Of a stretch of 64,000 bases of DNA, positions 42,130 to 50,811 are shown one piece after another. Positions within the stretch are counted from its first letter, which is position 1; every line of letters begins with the position of its first letter. The DNA is from an uncultured Lachnospiraceae bacterium (GTDB lineage: Bacteria; Bacillota; Clostridia; Lachnospirales; Lachnospiraceae): NCBI GenBank assembly GCA_958402795.1, contig CATXUX010000007.1, positions 1 to 64,000 of the forward strand, given 5' to 3'. Both the position numbers and the translations under genes were made by a program. The notes beneath the pieces were generated by a model that was not told the origin of the DNA, did not search any database, and saw nothing but the letters and a program-made list of their open reading frames with translations.

Positions 42130-42651
42130 ATGAAAGAAACATTACAGGATTTGAAGGAACGCAGAAGCTGCAGAAAGTATCTGTCCAAGCAGATCAGTGA
42201 AGAGGAACTGAACGCGATTCTGGAGGCAGGAACTTATGCACCGACCGGAATGGGAAAACAGTCTCCGGTGATCGTAGCTGTGCAGGATCCGGAAACCATT
42301 GCTAAAATTTCAAAACTCAATGCCGGTGTGATGGGAGCGGATACCGATCCGTTTTACGGTGCGCCGACGGTGCTGATCGTACTGGCGGATACAGAGCGTC
42401 CGACGTACTTGTATGACGGAGCGCCGGTCATGGGAAATCTGATGAACGCGGCGCAGGCTGTCGGCGTAGACTCCTGCTACATCTTCCGGGCAAAAGAAGT
42501 GTTCAATCTTCCGGAAGGAAAAGAGCTGCTCCGGAAATGGGGAATCCCGGAACACTATGAAGGAATCGGAAACTGCATTCTCGGTTATCGTGCCGAAGGC
42601 GGAGTAAAGGAAGCTGCGCCGCGGAAGGAAAATTATATTTACCGGGTATGA
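42130..42651 (+). CDS. Nitroreductase family protein
   Basis: A 173-aa FMN-dependent oxidoreductase of the short nitroreductase type. The FMN-binding N-terminus LKERRSCRKYLSKQISEEEL is followed by AGTYAPTGMGKQSPVIVAVQD, a middle GAPVMGNLMNAAQAVGVDSCYIFRA, and the C-terminal GNCILGYRAEG. Substrate unknown. It starts at ATG 42130 with AAGGAGGAG, 68 nt after copA and on the same strand, so some co-expression with the copper operon is possible. Confidence 0.9.
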   Translation: MKETLQDLKERRSCRKYLSKQISEEELNAILEAGTYAPTGMGKQSPVIVAVQDPETIAKISKLNAGVMGADTDPFYGAPTVLIVLADTERPTYLYDGAPVMGNLMNAAQAVGVDSCYIFRAKEVFNLPEGKELLRKWGIPEHYEGIGNCILGYRAEGGVKEAAPRKENYIYRV

Positions 42652-42832
42652 TCAAGGTTTGGCTGTGTTCATTAAGGTACAGTTCGAATTTCGTACAATT
42701 AACTGTGCATGTATATAGAAGTGTTCCGATGGAAACCCCATTCATTACGCTATCCAGTGCATAATAAGCAATTGTTGATTCTCTGTTACTCAGGCAGTGC
42801 AGGTCTGAGCTTTCAGATTGCAAAAGTTTTTT

Positions 42833-42860
42833 TTGATACAATCTGTATTTTAAATATAAA
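42833..42860 (+). promoter_or_regulatory. Promoter upstream of the HAD hydrolase gene
   Basis: TTGATA (42833-42838) and TATAAA (42855-42860), 16-nt spacer, in an A/T-rich stretch 18 nt before the HAD gene. The rest of the 227-nt gap after the nitroreductase gene holds nothing I can name. Confidence 0.45.
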
Positions 42861-42878
42861 AAATGGAGTTAGCAAAGA

Positions 42879-43604
42879 ATGTATAAAAATTATATTTTTG
42901 ATTTATATGGAACATTAGTAGACATTTATACCGATGAAGAGAAACAGGAAGTTTGGGAGAAACTGAGTCTGTTTTATGGTTATTATGGTGCATTGTATTC
43001 GCCCCAGGAACTGAAAAGCACGTATAAGCAATTGGTAGATTGCAAGGAAAGTGTGGGGGACAGTCATGAGGCTTATCCTGAAATACAGATAGAGAAGGTA
43101 TTCCGGGAATTATTCACTGTAAAAGGGGTACAACCTGATGATACGCTTACTCTTCATGCCGGGCAGTTTTTTCGTGTACTTACCACAGAATATCTTCGCC
43201 TTTACGATGGCGTAAAAGAGATGCTGGAGAAACTCCAAAGGCAGGGAAAAAAGATTTATCTTTTGTCCAATGCCCAGCGGATTTTTACGGAATATGAATT
43301 GCGTATGTTGGATATTGCGAAATATTTTGACGGTATGCTGATCTCTTCTGATTACGGAGTGAAAAAACCGGATCTGCGTTTCTTCAAAGTTCTTCTGGAA
43401 AAATATCACTTGAATCCAAAGGAGTGTATTATGATCGGCAATGATGAAAGATCAGATATTGCAGGCGCTGCGAAAGCAGGGATGGATTCTTTCTACATAC
43501 ATTCAAATATCTCGCCTGAATTCAGCAAGAAGATAAATGCAACGTATGTCCAGCTGGAAATGAATCTGGGGAAAGTGTGCAATACTCTTGGAATTGCAGG
43601 ATGA
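42879..43604 (+). CDS. HAD-superfamily hydrolase
   Basis: A 241-aa HAD phosphatase, subfamily IA. Motif I NYIFDLYGTLVD (nucleophile Asp about residue 8), motif II IYLLSNAQ, and motif III/IV GVKKPDLRFFKVLL and MIGNDERSDIAGAAKAG. The helical cap lies between residues about 18-95. This form (DLYGTLVD) is common among YjjG-like and other small-molecule phosphatases. The gene is A/T-richer than neighbours and is followed by a GH31 glucosidase after 74 nt, so it may act on a sugar phosphate, but that is only by context. Confidence 0.88.
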   Translation: MYKNYIFDLYGTLVDIYTDEEKQEVWEKLSLFYGYYGALYSPQELKSTYKQLVDCKESVGDSHEAYPEIQIEKVFRELFTVKGVQPDDTLTLHAGQFFRVLTTEYLRLYDGVKEMLEKLQRQGKKIYLLSNAQRIFTEYELRMLDIAKYFDGMLISSDYGVKKPDLRFFKVLLEKYHLNPKECIMIGNDERSDIAGAAKAGMDSFYIHSNISPEFSKKINATYVQLEMNLGKVCNTLGIAG

Positions 43605-43678
43605 GAAATACTGTATTTCCAGCCAGGAATTTGCAGATGGACACAAAGAAGAATTTGGAATACGAGGAGAAGAACAGC

Positions 43679-45979
43679 ATGAAACAGTATGGAAGACGAA
43701 AAGCGTTCAGATCGGACGGAAATAAGATTTATTTTTCTTTCGAATATGGTGAATTGGAGATTCAGGTTGTGACAGAACAAATAATTCGGGTGTTTTCCCA
43801 ATTATCTCAGGAACGTCCACTGTCAAAGGCAATAGAAGGGGATAAAAGTCGTGCCGTGCCGTTTGAGATAAAAGATGAAGGAGAATGGGTACAGATTGAT
43901 TTGCCCGACTTGATGATAAAAGTTTTTGATGAAGCTAAAATAGACATTTACGACAGAGAAGGGAAACCAATCTGTATCGACTATAGAGGAAACAGAACAT
44001 CCACGCAGGTGATTGATCAGCAGATGATGGAGTTTATGGAACAAGAGGGGCACTCTGTACAAGAATATGCGGGAGAACACGCCATTCAGATTATCAAGAA
44101 AATGGATGGAGATGAGAGCTTTTATGGACTTGGGGATAAAACCGGATTTCTGAATAAGCGAGGGTACGAATATATGACTTGGAATACGGATAATCCGGAT
44201 CCTCAGGTGGATTGTTTTCGATCCTTATATAAATCTATTCCATTCTTTATTACATTGAAAAAGGATACTGTTTTCGGTATTTTCTTTGATAATACTTTCC
44301 GTACATACTTTGATATGGGAAAAGAGTCTGATAATTATTACTGGTTTGGAGGAGACCAGGGAAATGTAGACTACTATTTTATCAGTGGAAAAACAATGAA
44401 AGATGTTGTGAAAGGATATATGTATTTGACAGGAACAGCACCTATGCCTCAAATGTGGACTTTAGGCTATCACCAGTCACGATGGGGTTATAAATGCGAA
44501 GCAGATATCAGAAGAATCGCTAAAAAGATGAGGGAGAATCAGTTGCCATGTGATGCGATACATCTGGATATTGATTATATGGATAATTATAAAGTATTTA
44601 CCATAGATGAAACACGGTTCGCAGATATGAAAGGTTTGACTGGTGATTTGTTGGATATGGGTATCCGCCTTGTAACAATCATAGATCCTGGTGTGAAAAT
44701 TGAAAAGGGATATGAGGTGTATGATACGGGGATAGAGCAAGGTTACTTTGCAATAGATAAAAAAGGAAAAGTCTATGAAAATGCAGTATGGCCGGGAGAT
44801 TCCGTTTATCCTGATTTTGGTCAAAAGAAGGTTCGGGACTGGTGGGGAGAAAACCATGATGTTCTGATAGATGCAGGAGTAAGCGGTATCTGGAATGACA
44901 TGAATGAGCCTGCCAGTTTCAAGGGAGAATTGCCGGAGGATGTTGTGTTTTTTGATGATGGAAGAAAAAGCACTCATGCGGAGATGCATAATGTTTATGG
45001 ACATAATATGGCAAGAGCTACCTATAATGGATTAAAAAAACTGACGGGAAAAAGACCCTTCGTTATTACCAGGGCATGTTATAGTGGTTCCCAGAAGTAT
45101 ACCATTGGCTGGACAGGAGATAATCACAGTATTTGGGCCCACTTGCAGATGGCGATTCCTCAACTGTGCAATTTGGGATTAAGCGGTATGCCATATGTGG
45201 GGACAGATATCGGCGGATTTAGTTCTGATACAACAAAAGAACTTTTATGCCGCTGGATTGAGGTAGGATGTTTTTCGCCCTTTTGCAGAAACCATTCATC
45301 TGCAGGTACAAGAGAACAAGAGCCCTGGGCCTTTGATGAAGAAGTAGTGGGTATTTATAGAAAGTACCTGAATCTTCGGTATGAACTGCTGCCGTATTAC
45401 TATGATTTGTGCCGGGTGGAGGAATTGGAAGGACTTCCGCTGATGCGTCCTCTGGTTTTGAACTATGAAAAAGATGAGGAAACAAAGAATCTGAATAGTC
45501 AATTTATGATTGGTGACAGTATAATGGTTGCGCCGGTAACGGAACAGGGTATGACGCAGAAACTTGTATATTTCCCGGAGGGAGAATGGTATGATTACTG
45601 GACAGGAGAAAAACAGAAGGGCGGAGAATACAGAATACGCCATGCTGCGTTAGATGAGTGTCCCGTCTATGTAAGAGCCGGAAGTATTATTCCAAAGTAT
45701 TTACCGAGGCTTTCTACATCAGAGGAGAAAGATGAAACTCTGGTTCTTGACGTATATCCGGGAAAAGCAGAATACACGCACTATCAGGATAATGGTGAAG
45801 ACTTTGCTTATCAGGAGGGCGAATACAATCTGTATCGTTTCAAATTGGACGAAGACAGACTGTCAATGGAACTGCTGCAAAAGGGATATCGTTTCGTATA
45901 TAAGAAGATTGTTGTTCATTATCTTGGAAAAGAAAAGACAGTAAACTTTGAAGATGGATGTGCGGTAGTATTATTGTGA
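43679..45979 (+). CDS. Glycoside hydrolase family 31 (alpha-glucosidase or related)
   Basis: A 766-aa intracellular GH31 enzyme; no signal peptide. An N-terminal galactose mutarotase-like domain (about 1-235) precedes a catalytic barrel starting near QMWTLGYHQSRWGYKCEADI. The nucleophile is the Asp in GIWNDMNEPASF, and the acid/base is the Asp in GWTGDNHSIWAHL. The C-terminal beta domains include MIGDSIMVAPVTEQGM and PVYVRAGSIIPKY. The WNDMNEP form fits alpha-glucosidases; specificity cannot be set by reading. GAGGAGA precedes ATG 43679, and the longer frame from 43577 would overlap the HAD gene. Codon choice is A/T-rich. Confidence 0.92.
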   Translation: MKQYGRRKAFRSDGNKIYFSFEYGELEIQVVTEQIIRVFSQLSQERPLSKAIEGDKSRAVPFEIKDEGEWVQIDLPDLMIKVFDEAKIDIYDREGKPICIDYRGNRTSTQVIDQQMMEFMEQEGHSVQEYAGEHAIQIIKKMDGDESFYGLGDKTGFLNKRGYEYMTWNTDNPDPQVDCFRSLYKSIPFFITLKKDTVFGIFFDNTFRTYFDMGKESDNYYWFGGDQGNVDYYFISGKTMKDVVKGYMYLTGTAPMPQMWTLGYHQSRWGYKCEADIRRIAKKMRENQLPCDAIHLDIDYMDNYKVFTIDETRFADMKGLTGDLLDMGIRLVTIIDPGVKIEKGYEVYDTGIEQGYFAIDKKGKVYENAVWPGDSVYPDFGQKKVRDWWGENHDVLIDAGVSGIWNDMNEPASFKGELPEDVVFFDDGRKSTHAEMHNVYGHNMARATYNGLKKLTGKRPFVITRACYSGSQKYTIGWTGDNHSIWAHLQMAIPQLCNLGLSGMPYVGTDIGGFSSDTTKELLCRWIEVGCFSPFCRNHSSAGTREQEPWAFDEEVVGIYRKYLNLRYELLPYYYDLCRVEELEGLPLMRPLVLNYEKDEETKNLNSQFMIGDSIMVAPVTEQGMTQKLVYFPEGEWYDYWTGEKQKGGEYRIRHAALDECPVYVRAGSIIPKYLPRLSTSEEKDETLVLDVYPGKAEYTHYQDNGEDFAYQEGEYNLYRFKLDEDRLSMELLQKGYRFVYKKIVVHYLGKEKTVNFEDGCAVVLL

Positions 45980-46079
45980 CAGTAGGAAGTTGTGGAGGAA
46001 CTCAACAATTTGAAAAAACAGGGTTGTTTCACGACGTTTTCACAACCAACGGAACTGTGAATGTGATTCCATAAAATAA

Positions 46080-46124
46080 ACAGTATAAAACAGTTGACAA
46101 CAGTTGCCAACTGTTTTATACTGT
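46080..46124 (+). promoter_or_regulatory. Promoter and 17-bp inverted repeat of the GntR-ABC operon
   Basis: A perfect 17-bp inverted repeat, ACAGTATAAAACAGTTG (46080-46096) and CAACTGTTTTATACTGT (46108-46124), with an 11-nt spacer. It overlaps a promoter TTGACA (46094-46099)/TATACT (46117-46122) with 17-nt spacing. It sits 24 nt before the GntR gene and is most likely its operator. Confidence 0.82.
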
Positions 46125-46147
46125 TTATAGCAAAGAGAGGTGAAGAA

Positions 46148-46522
46148 ATGAAGATCATTATCAACCATACCTCGATGCAGCCGATCTATGAACAGATTAC
46201 GGAGCAGATCAAGGGGAAAATTATGAAGGGCGAGATGCAGGAAGGGGAAATGCTGCCTTCGGTACGTGCGCTTGCGAAGGATCTCAAAATCAGTGCACTG
46301 ACGGCAAAGAAGGCGTATGATGCACTGGAAGAAGAGGGATTTGTCGTTACGGTACACGGGAAGGGAAGTTTTGTCAATTCAGCCAATCAGGAGATGATGC
46401 TGGAGGAGATGAGAAAAGAAGTGGAGAATGATTTGGAAGCGGCTGTCCGGAAGGGGAGAAGCTGTGGAATGAGCAGAGAGGATCTGCGGGAATTATTTCA
46501 GATGATTGTGGAGGATGAGTGA
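46148..46522 (+). CDS. GntR family regulator, YtrA/YhcF type
   Basis: A 124-aa repressor. A GntR winged helix (about residues 10-72, QPIYEQITEQIKGKIMKGEM, then LPSVRALAKDLKISALTAKKAYDALEEEGFV) is followed by a short helical tail, as in the YtrA subfamily that governs ABC transporters. Start ATG 46148 after GAGAGGTGAAG. It is the first gene before an ATPase and permease, and it likely binds the inverted repeat in its own promoter. Confidence 0.92.
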   Translation: MKIIINHTSMQPIYEQITEQIKGKIMKGEMQEGEMLPSVRALAKDLKISALTAKKAYDALEEEGFVVTVHGKGSFVNSANQEMMLEEMRKEVENDLEAAVRKGRSCGMSREDLRELFQMIVEDE

Positions 46523-46523
46523 G

Positions 46524-47378
46524 ATGTTATCAATCAAGAACGTAGAGAAGCATTATAAACAATTCAGTCTGGATTGTTCTCTCAAAGTAAACGAAGGGAA
46601 CATTACCGGTCTGATCGGGAAAAATGGTGCCGGAAAGACGACATTGTTTAAGATGATACTCGGACTGACCGCACCGGATGGTGGAGAGATTGAGATCTTC
46701 GGCAAACCGCAGGCGAGTCTGGATCTGCATGACAGACAACAGATCGGAGTGGTGCTGTCCGATTCCGGATTTAACGGCTATCTGACCATCAATGATTATC
46801 TTCCGGTGCTGGGCAGTTTGTATGAAAATTTCCGGAAAGAAGAATTTGTGCACAGATGCAGCCGGTTTCGGCTTCCGATGGATCAGAAGATCCGTCAGTT
46901 CTCGACCGGAATGAAGCGGAAACTCCAGCTCACCGCTGCAATTTGCCATGAGGCGCGGCTTCTGTTCCTTGATGAACCGACGGCAGGAATGGACGCGGTT
47001 GCGCGGGACGAGATGCTGGAGCTGCTGCGGCTGTACATGGAACCGGGAGACCGTTCGATCCTGATCAGTTCACATATTTCGACAGATCTGGAAAATTTGT
47101 GTGACGATCTTTATCTGATCGATGACGGAAGAATCGCCCTGCACGAGGACACAGACGTACTGACGGATGAGTATGGGATATTGAAAATGACGAAGGAACA
47201 ATATGATTCACTGGATCAAACGTATATCATGAGGCACAAAAAAGAAAATTTTGGTTACAGCTGTCTGACGTCGCAAAGGCAGTTCTATCAGGAGAATTAT
47301 CCCGAGATCCAGATTGAGAAGGGCAGTATTGACGGGGTAATGCTTATGATGATTCAGGGGGAGGCAGAAAAATGGTAA
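46524..47378 (+). CDS. ABC transporter ATP-binding protein
   Basis: A 284-aa ATPase: Walker A GLIGKNGAGKTT (about residues 30-41), signature variant QFSTGMKRKLQL, Walker B LLFLDEPTAGMD, switch His in ISSHIST. The signature is STGMK rather than the usual SGGQ, as in BcrA/YtrB-type exporters. About 80 C-terminal residues follow the ATPase core. The start is ATG 46524 using GTGGAGG at the end of gntR, whose stop lies just ahead. It overlaps the permease gene by 7 nt. Confidence 0.93.
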   Translation: MLSIKNVEKHYKQFSLDCSLKVNEGNITGLIGKNGAGKTTLFKMILGLTAPDGGEIEIFGKPQASLDLHDRQQIGVVLSDSGFNGYLTINDYLPVLGSLYENFRKEEFVHRCSRFRLPMDQKIRQFSTGMKRKLQLTAAICHEARLLFLDEPTAGMDAVARDEMLELLRLYMEPGDRSILISSHISTDLENLCDDLYLIDDGRIALHEDTDVLTDEYGILKMTKEQYDSLDQTYIMRHKKENFGYSCLTSQRQFYQENYPEIQIEKGSIDGVMLMMIQGEAEKW

Positions 47379-48046
47379 AGGGAATGCTGATAAAAGATAT
47401 CATATTTTTGAAAACACAGAAAATGATTTTCCTGATTGCCGGACTGATGGCGGCTATGATCCTTGTTTTACGGAATGAGGCGGTTAGTTTCGGAATTGCG
47501 TATATCATGGTGATGTGTGCGATCGTGCCGATCAATACGATTGCATATGATGAGCAGGAGAAGGGATATCTGTTTTTGTTTTCTATGCCTGTGACAAGAA
47601 AGGGATATGTGCAGGAGAAATACTTACTGGAGATTCTGGTTCTGATGATTTCATGGGTGGTAATCACAGGACTCGGTCTTGCGTCATCGGCATTTTCCGG
47701 TGGAAAAATCAGTATGACAGAAACTTTTATGACAGCGGTTACGATGCTGATCGCGGCGATTATAATGATGAGTATCTTTTCCCCGGTTCAGTTCCGGTTC
47801 GGAACGGAAAAAAGGCAGATTATTATGTTTATTTTAATCTTCGGGGGTGTACTTGCAGCTGTTTTCACAGAAGAATTTCTGCAGCACCTTGGAATAGACA
47901 GTTCAAAAGCTGCGGGGACTTTACAGATTGTTCTGGCGAACCTAAGTCCGGCTGTCATGATGGTATCAAGTATCGCTTTTGCTGCTGTGTGCATGGCTGT
48001 ATCCTATTTTATTTCGGTGCAGATTATGCAGAAAAAGGAATTGTAG
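47372..48046 (+). CDS. ABC-2 type transporter permease
   Basis: A 224-aa protein with about six hydrophobic helices (FLIAGLMAAMILVL, IAYIMVMCAIVPINTIAYDEQEKGYLFLFSMP, LLEILVLMISWVVITGLGL, and more). The YDEQEKGYLFLFSMPVTRKGYV block is typical of ABC-2 permeases of the small exporter class. It is the last gene of the gntR-ATPase-permease unit. Such units respond to cell-envelope stress or peptide antibiotics in related species; the substrate here is unknown. Confidence 0.87.
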   Translation: MVKGMLIKDIIFLKTQKMIFLIAGLMAAMILVLRNEAVSFGIAYIMVMCAIVPINTIAYDEQEKGYLFLFSMPVTRKGYVQEKYLLEILVLMISWVVITGLGLASSAFSGGKISMTETFMTAVTMLIAAIIMMSIFSPVQFRFGTEKRQIIMFILIFGGVLAAVFTEEFLQHLGIDSSKAAGTLQIVLANLSPAVMMVSSIAFAAVCMAVSYFISVQIMQKKEL

Positions 48047-48136
48047 AAGAGATTATGGACCCTGGCAGTGCAAGGCAGTATCAGAAGTTCAGAGCATGAC
48101 AAAAGAAGAGAAAGACAGAAAAGCGGGGACTGAAAG

Positions 48137-48173
48137 AAGAAAAGAGCTTACCGAAACAGTAAGCTCTTTTCTT
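48137..48173 (+). terminator. Terminator of the GntR-ABC operon
   Basis: A perfect 15-bp stem (48137-48151 and 48159-48173) with a 7-nt loop. The A/T flanks let it act on both strands; the Cys-rich gene on the minus strand ends at 48185. Confidence 0.85.
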
Positions 48174-48184
48174 AAAAAACTGTT

Positions 48185-48358
48185 TTATAACTGATTGCTA
48201 TCGTCTTTTGGCTGCACCGGCGCGCCGCAGTGTCCGCCGCAGCTGCTACAGTCTCCTCCGCACTGGAGCGACTTTCCGGCTTTTTTATCTTTTATCATGC
48301 TTCTGACAGCCAGCGCCACCGCGCAGACCAGCATGATCAGAACAATTGCAGTTCCCAT
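48185..48358 (-). CDS. FeoB-associated Cys-rich membrane protein
   Basis: A 57-aa peptide. One N-terminal transmembrane helix (about residues 4-19, AIVLIMLVCAVALAV), a short basic stretch, then a Cys-rich tail CGGDCSSCGGHC and a polar end. This is the layout of the small Cys-rich proteins encoded with FeoB. AAGGAGGCGATC precedes ATG 48358. feoA and feoB are not adjacent. A promoter with a DtxR-like box lies upstream, so expression is probably iron-responsive. Confidence 0.8.
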   Translation of the reverse strand: MGTAIVLIMLVCAVALAVRSMIKDKKAGKSLQCGGDCSSCGGHCGAPVQPKDDSNQL

Positions 48359-48386
48359 CTATGATCGCCTCCTTGCTTTCACTAAA

Positions 48387-48418
48387 GTTAGTATAAGCTA
48401 ACATTCTGCGTTTGTCAA
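48387..48418 (-). promoter_or_regulatory. Promoter and DtxR-like operator of the Cys-rich gene
   Basis: On the minus strand, TTGACA (48418-48413) and TATACT (48395-48390) have a 17-nt spacer. GTTAG-6-CTAAC (48387-48402) is an inverted repeat that overlaps the -10 box and resembles half-sites of DtxR/IdeR boxes. The DtxR-like regulator encoded about 200 nt away, on the other strand, is a likely ligand. Confidence 0.7.
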
Positions 48419-48602
48419 TCATTTTCCATTGTATTTGGCCGGTATTATTTTTTGAATGGCGGATGCATATACGTGTTTTTATATTTGCTTTCATTTACTG
48501 CCCGTGCTATAATGATGTCTGTAATTAAAATCTGTTTGAAATCTGCGAGGATACATTCTGTTTTTTCTGAAAAGAAAACCGCGCAAGAAATGAGGTGACT
48601 AT

Positions 48603-48977
48603 ATGATACATACAAATGAATCGGCTGAAAACTATCTGGAGACGATCCTGATGCTGAGCCAGTCTCATCCGGTTGTACGTTCCGTAGATGTTGCAAATGA
48701 ACTGAATTTTAAAAAGTCGAGCGTCAGTGTCGCAATGAGAAAATTGCGAGAGAATAATCATATAACGGTGACGCCGGAAGGGTTCATTTACCTGACAGAG
48801 TCGGGCAGGGAGATTGCAGAGCGTATCTATGAGCGGCATCTTCTGCTGTCTTCCTGGCTGGAGAGTCTGGGGGTTACTCCGGAAGTGGCTGTGGATGATG
48901 CATGTAAGATCGAGCACGTGATCAGCGCAGAAAGTTTTGCCGCGATCAAGAAGCATGTAAATGAAAACACGAAATGA
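48603..48977 (+). CDS. DtxR/MntR family metal-dependent regulator, short form
   Basis: A 124-aa regulator. N-terminal winged helix (ESAENYLETILMLSQSHPVV, then RSVDVANELNFKKSSVSVAMRKL) and a dimerisation domain with EIAERIYERHLLLSSWLESLGV and DDACKIEHVIS, which carry Glu/His metal ligands. It lacks the C-terminal SH3-like domain of full DtxR, as in MntR. GAGGTGA fixes ATG 48603. The divergent Cys-rich Feo-type gene and the inverted repeat in front of it suggest iron as effector; manganese is possible. Confidence 0.88.
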   Translation: MIHTNESAENYLETILMLSQSHPVVRSVDVANELNFKKSSVSVAMRKLRENNHITVTPEGFIYLTESGREIAERIYERHLLLSSWLESLGVTPEVAVDDACKIEHVISAESFAAIKKHVNENTK

Positions 48978-49059
48978 CATACGAAGCTGTGAATCGCAGC
49001 GATAAAAAGAGACGCCCGGCTGACCGCGGAATGTGGCCGGGGCGGAATCGGAGGACAGG

Positions 49060-49791
49060 ATGAAGTTATTGATGATCAGGCACGGTGATCCGGATTACAG
49101 TATTGATTCGCTTACAGAAAAAGGCTGGAAAGAGGCGGAGTATCTTTCCGAGAGGATCAGCAGACTGAATGTAAAAGCATTCTATGTATCGCCCCTTGGA
49201 CGCGCGAAGGATACGGCGTCGCTGACACTGGAAAAGATGGGACGAACGGCCGAAGAGTGCGACTGGCTGCAGGAATTTCCGGTTCATATCAGACGTCCGG
49301 ACAGACCGGAGAGGGAATCTATCGCCTGGGACTGGCTGCCGGCGGACTGGACGGCGGAGGAACGTTTTTTTCAGGCGGAACACTGGTACGAGAACGATAT
49401 AATGCAGGCGGCAGGGGCGAAGGAAGAATATGACCGGGTGACGCAGAATTTTGACCGATTGCTTGCACGGCATGGATATGTGCGGAATGGCTGTCTGTAT
49501 GATGTGAAGGAAGCGAACCATGACACTCTTGTTTTCTTCTGTCATTTTGGCGTACAGTGCGTACTTTTGAGCCATCTGATGAATGTTTCGCCGGTGGTAC
49601 TCTGGCATACACTGTGTGCGGCGCCGACATCTGTGACGACGATCACGACAGAAGAGCGCAGAAGCGGAAAGGCGGTATTCCGGATGAGCTCGTTCGGAGA
49701 TATTTCACATCTGTATGCGCATGATGAACCTCCGGCATTTGCGGCACGGTTTTGTGAATGCTATCAGGACATGGATCAGCGACATGATTAA
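49060..49791 (+). CDS. Histidine phosphatase family protein
   Basis: A 243-aa phosphoglycerate mutase-like phosphatase. The N-terminal LLMIRHGDPDYS holds the RHG catalytic motif (His about residue 8). SPLGRAKDTASLTLEKMG has the second Arg, and VFFCHFGVQCVL the second catalytic His. Substrate unknown; the family covers many small phosphate esters. GGAGGACAGG precedes ATG 49060. It ends at a bidirectional terminator shared with the S1-domain gene. Confidence 0.9.
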   Translation: MKLLMIRHGDPDYSIDSLTEKGWKEAEYLSERISRLNVKAFYVSPLGRAKDTASLTLEKMGRTAEECDWLQEFPVHIRRPDRPERESIAWDWLPADWTAEERFFQAEHWYENDIMQAAGAKEEYDRVTQNFDRLLARHGYVRNGCLYDVKEANHDTLVFFCHFGVQCVLLSHLMNVSPVVLWHTLCAAPTSVTTITTEERRSGKAVFRMSSFGDISHLYAHDEPPAFAARFCECYQDMDQRHD

Positions 49792-49823
49792 AGGGGCAGA
49801 TATCTATCAGATATCTGCCCCTT
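49791..49823. terminator. Bidirectional terminator
   Basis: A perfect 15-bp stem (49791-49805 and 49809-49823) with a 3-nt loop stands between the convergent histidine phosphatase and S1-domain genes. Confidence 0.88.
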
Positions 49824-49827
49824 GGCA

Positions 49828-50577
49828 TTATTTCAGGTTTTTCAGCAGATCGCCAAGGCTGGTGCCGATACTCTCAGATTTCGGGAGCACAACCTTTTCT
49901 TCCGGTTCCTTCTTTACTTCTTCCAGAGCTTTCATGCTCAGGCTGATCTTGCCGTCTTTTACGCCGATGATCTTTACCTGAACTTCGTCCCCCACGCTTA
50001 ATACGTCAGACGGAACTTTCACACGCTTCTGGGAGATCTGGGATACATGAACCAGACCGGACAATCCGTTCTCCAGTTTGATAAATGCACCATAATTCTG
50101 CAGTGTCTCTACGACTCCGCTCATGACGGTTCCGATCTTGATGGCTGCGATCTGTTCCTCGCGTGCCTTGCGCTCTTTTGCTTTTAAAATCTCGCGCGCA
50201 GAAAGAACAAGACGATTTTCCGCCTGGTTGACGTCGATCACCTGCACCTCGATATCTTTCAGAAGATAGGTTTCCAGATCTTCAATGTAGGAAAGGGAAA
50301 GCTTGGATGCGGGAACGAATCCGCGCAGGCCTTCGACCATAACGATGACGCCGCCGTTCACGACACCCTCTACTTTTACGGGGAGAACGGTTTTATTCTC
50401 CATGTATTCTTTCACACGGTTCCATGGATTCGCATCGTCAAAATGCTCCTCATAATCTGCCATGGATTCCGCAGTTTCCGGTGCGCTTGTTTCTCCTGCC
50501 TCTTCTGTCAGAACTTCCGGTTCGGATGCCGGATCTCCTTCTGTCTGGATTGCTTCGTTTTTCATTTCTTCACTCAT
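49828..50577 (-). CDS. S1 RNA-binding domain protein
   Basis: A 249-aa protein with an acidic N-terminus (about residues 1-50, many Glu/Ala/Thr) and two S1 domains, at about residues 64-125 (KVEGVVNGGVIVMVEGLRGFVPASKL) and 147-215 (GTVMSGVVETLQNYGAFIKLENGLSGLVHVSQIS). This is the short ribosomal protein S1-like form found in Clostridia, in place of the four- or six-domain RpsA. A role in translation or RNA binding is likely, not proven. The 234-nt gap upstream, to 50811, holds no gene. Confidence 0.88.
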   Translation of the reverse strand: MSEEMKNEAIQTEGDPASEPEVLTEEAGETSAPETAESMADYEEHFDDANPWNRVKEYMENKTVLPVKVEGVVNGGVIVMVEGLRGFVPASKLSLSYIEDLETYLLKDIEVQVIDVNQAENRLVLSAREILKAKERKAREEQIAAIKIGTVMSGVVETLQNYGAFIKLENGLSGLVHVSQISQKRVKVPSDVLSVGDEVQVKIIGVKDGKISLSMKALEEVKKEPEEKVVLPKSESIGTSLGDLLKNLK

Positions 50578-50811
50578 AACAGTACCTCGTCTTATTTCTT
50601 CGAAATTCGTCCCTGCATTCGGAACGTCTTGCCGTCCGGCAGCAGTAGGAAAGCAGAAGAAACCCTCTGCGCTGCAGACGCTCTGTGACGATTATAACAC
50701 GGATCGAAAAAAAAATACAGAGAATATTGAAAAAATATAGTTGACGAATCTGCAAAATAATGGCAATCTACTAATAAGGGATATAATACGATAAAATACA
50801 GAGGTGAAGAC

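Noticed and set aside
42709..42918. 69-aa frame before the HAD gene
   Set aside because: It overlaps the HAD start in another frame, has no ribosome binding site and covers the HAD promoter.
47653..48099. 148-aa plus-strand frame overlapping the ABC permease
   Set aside because: Different frame of the permease gene, without ribosome binding site; no sign of a frameshift because the permease frame is intact.
50741..50787. TTGACG and TATAAT before ppaC as a promoter
   Set aside because: The spacing is 35 nt, which is too long; a -10 alone may be used, but I cannot name a -35 box.
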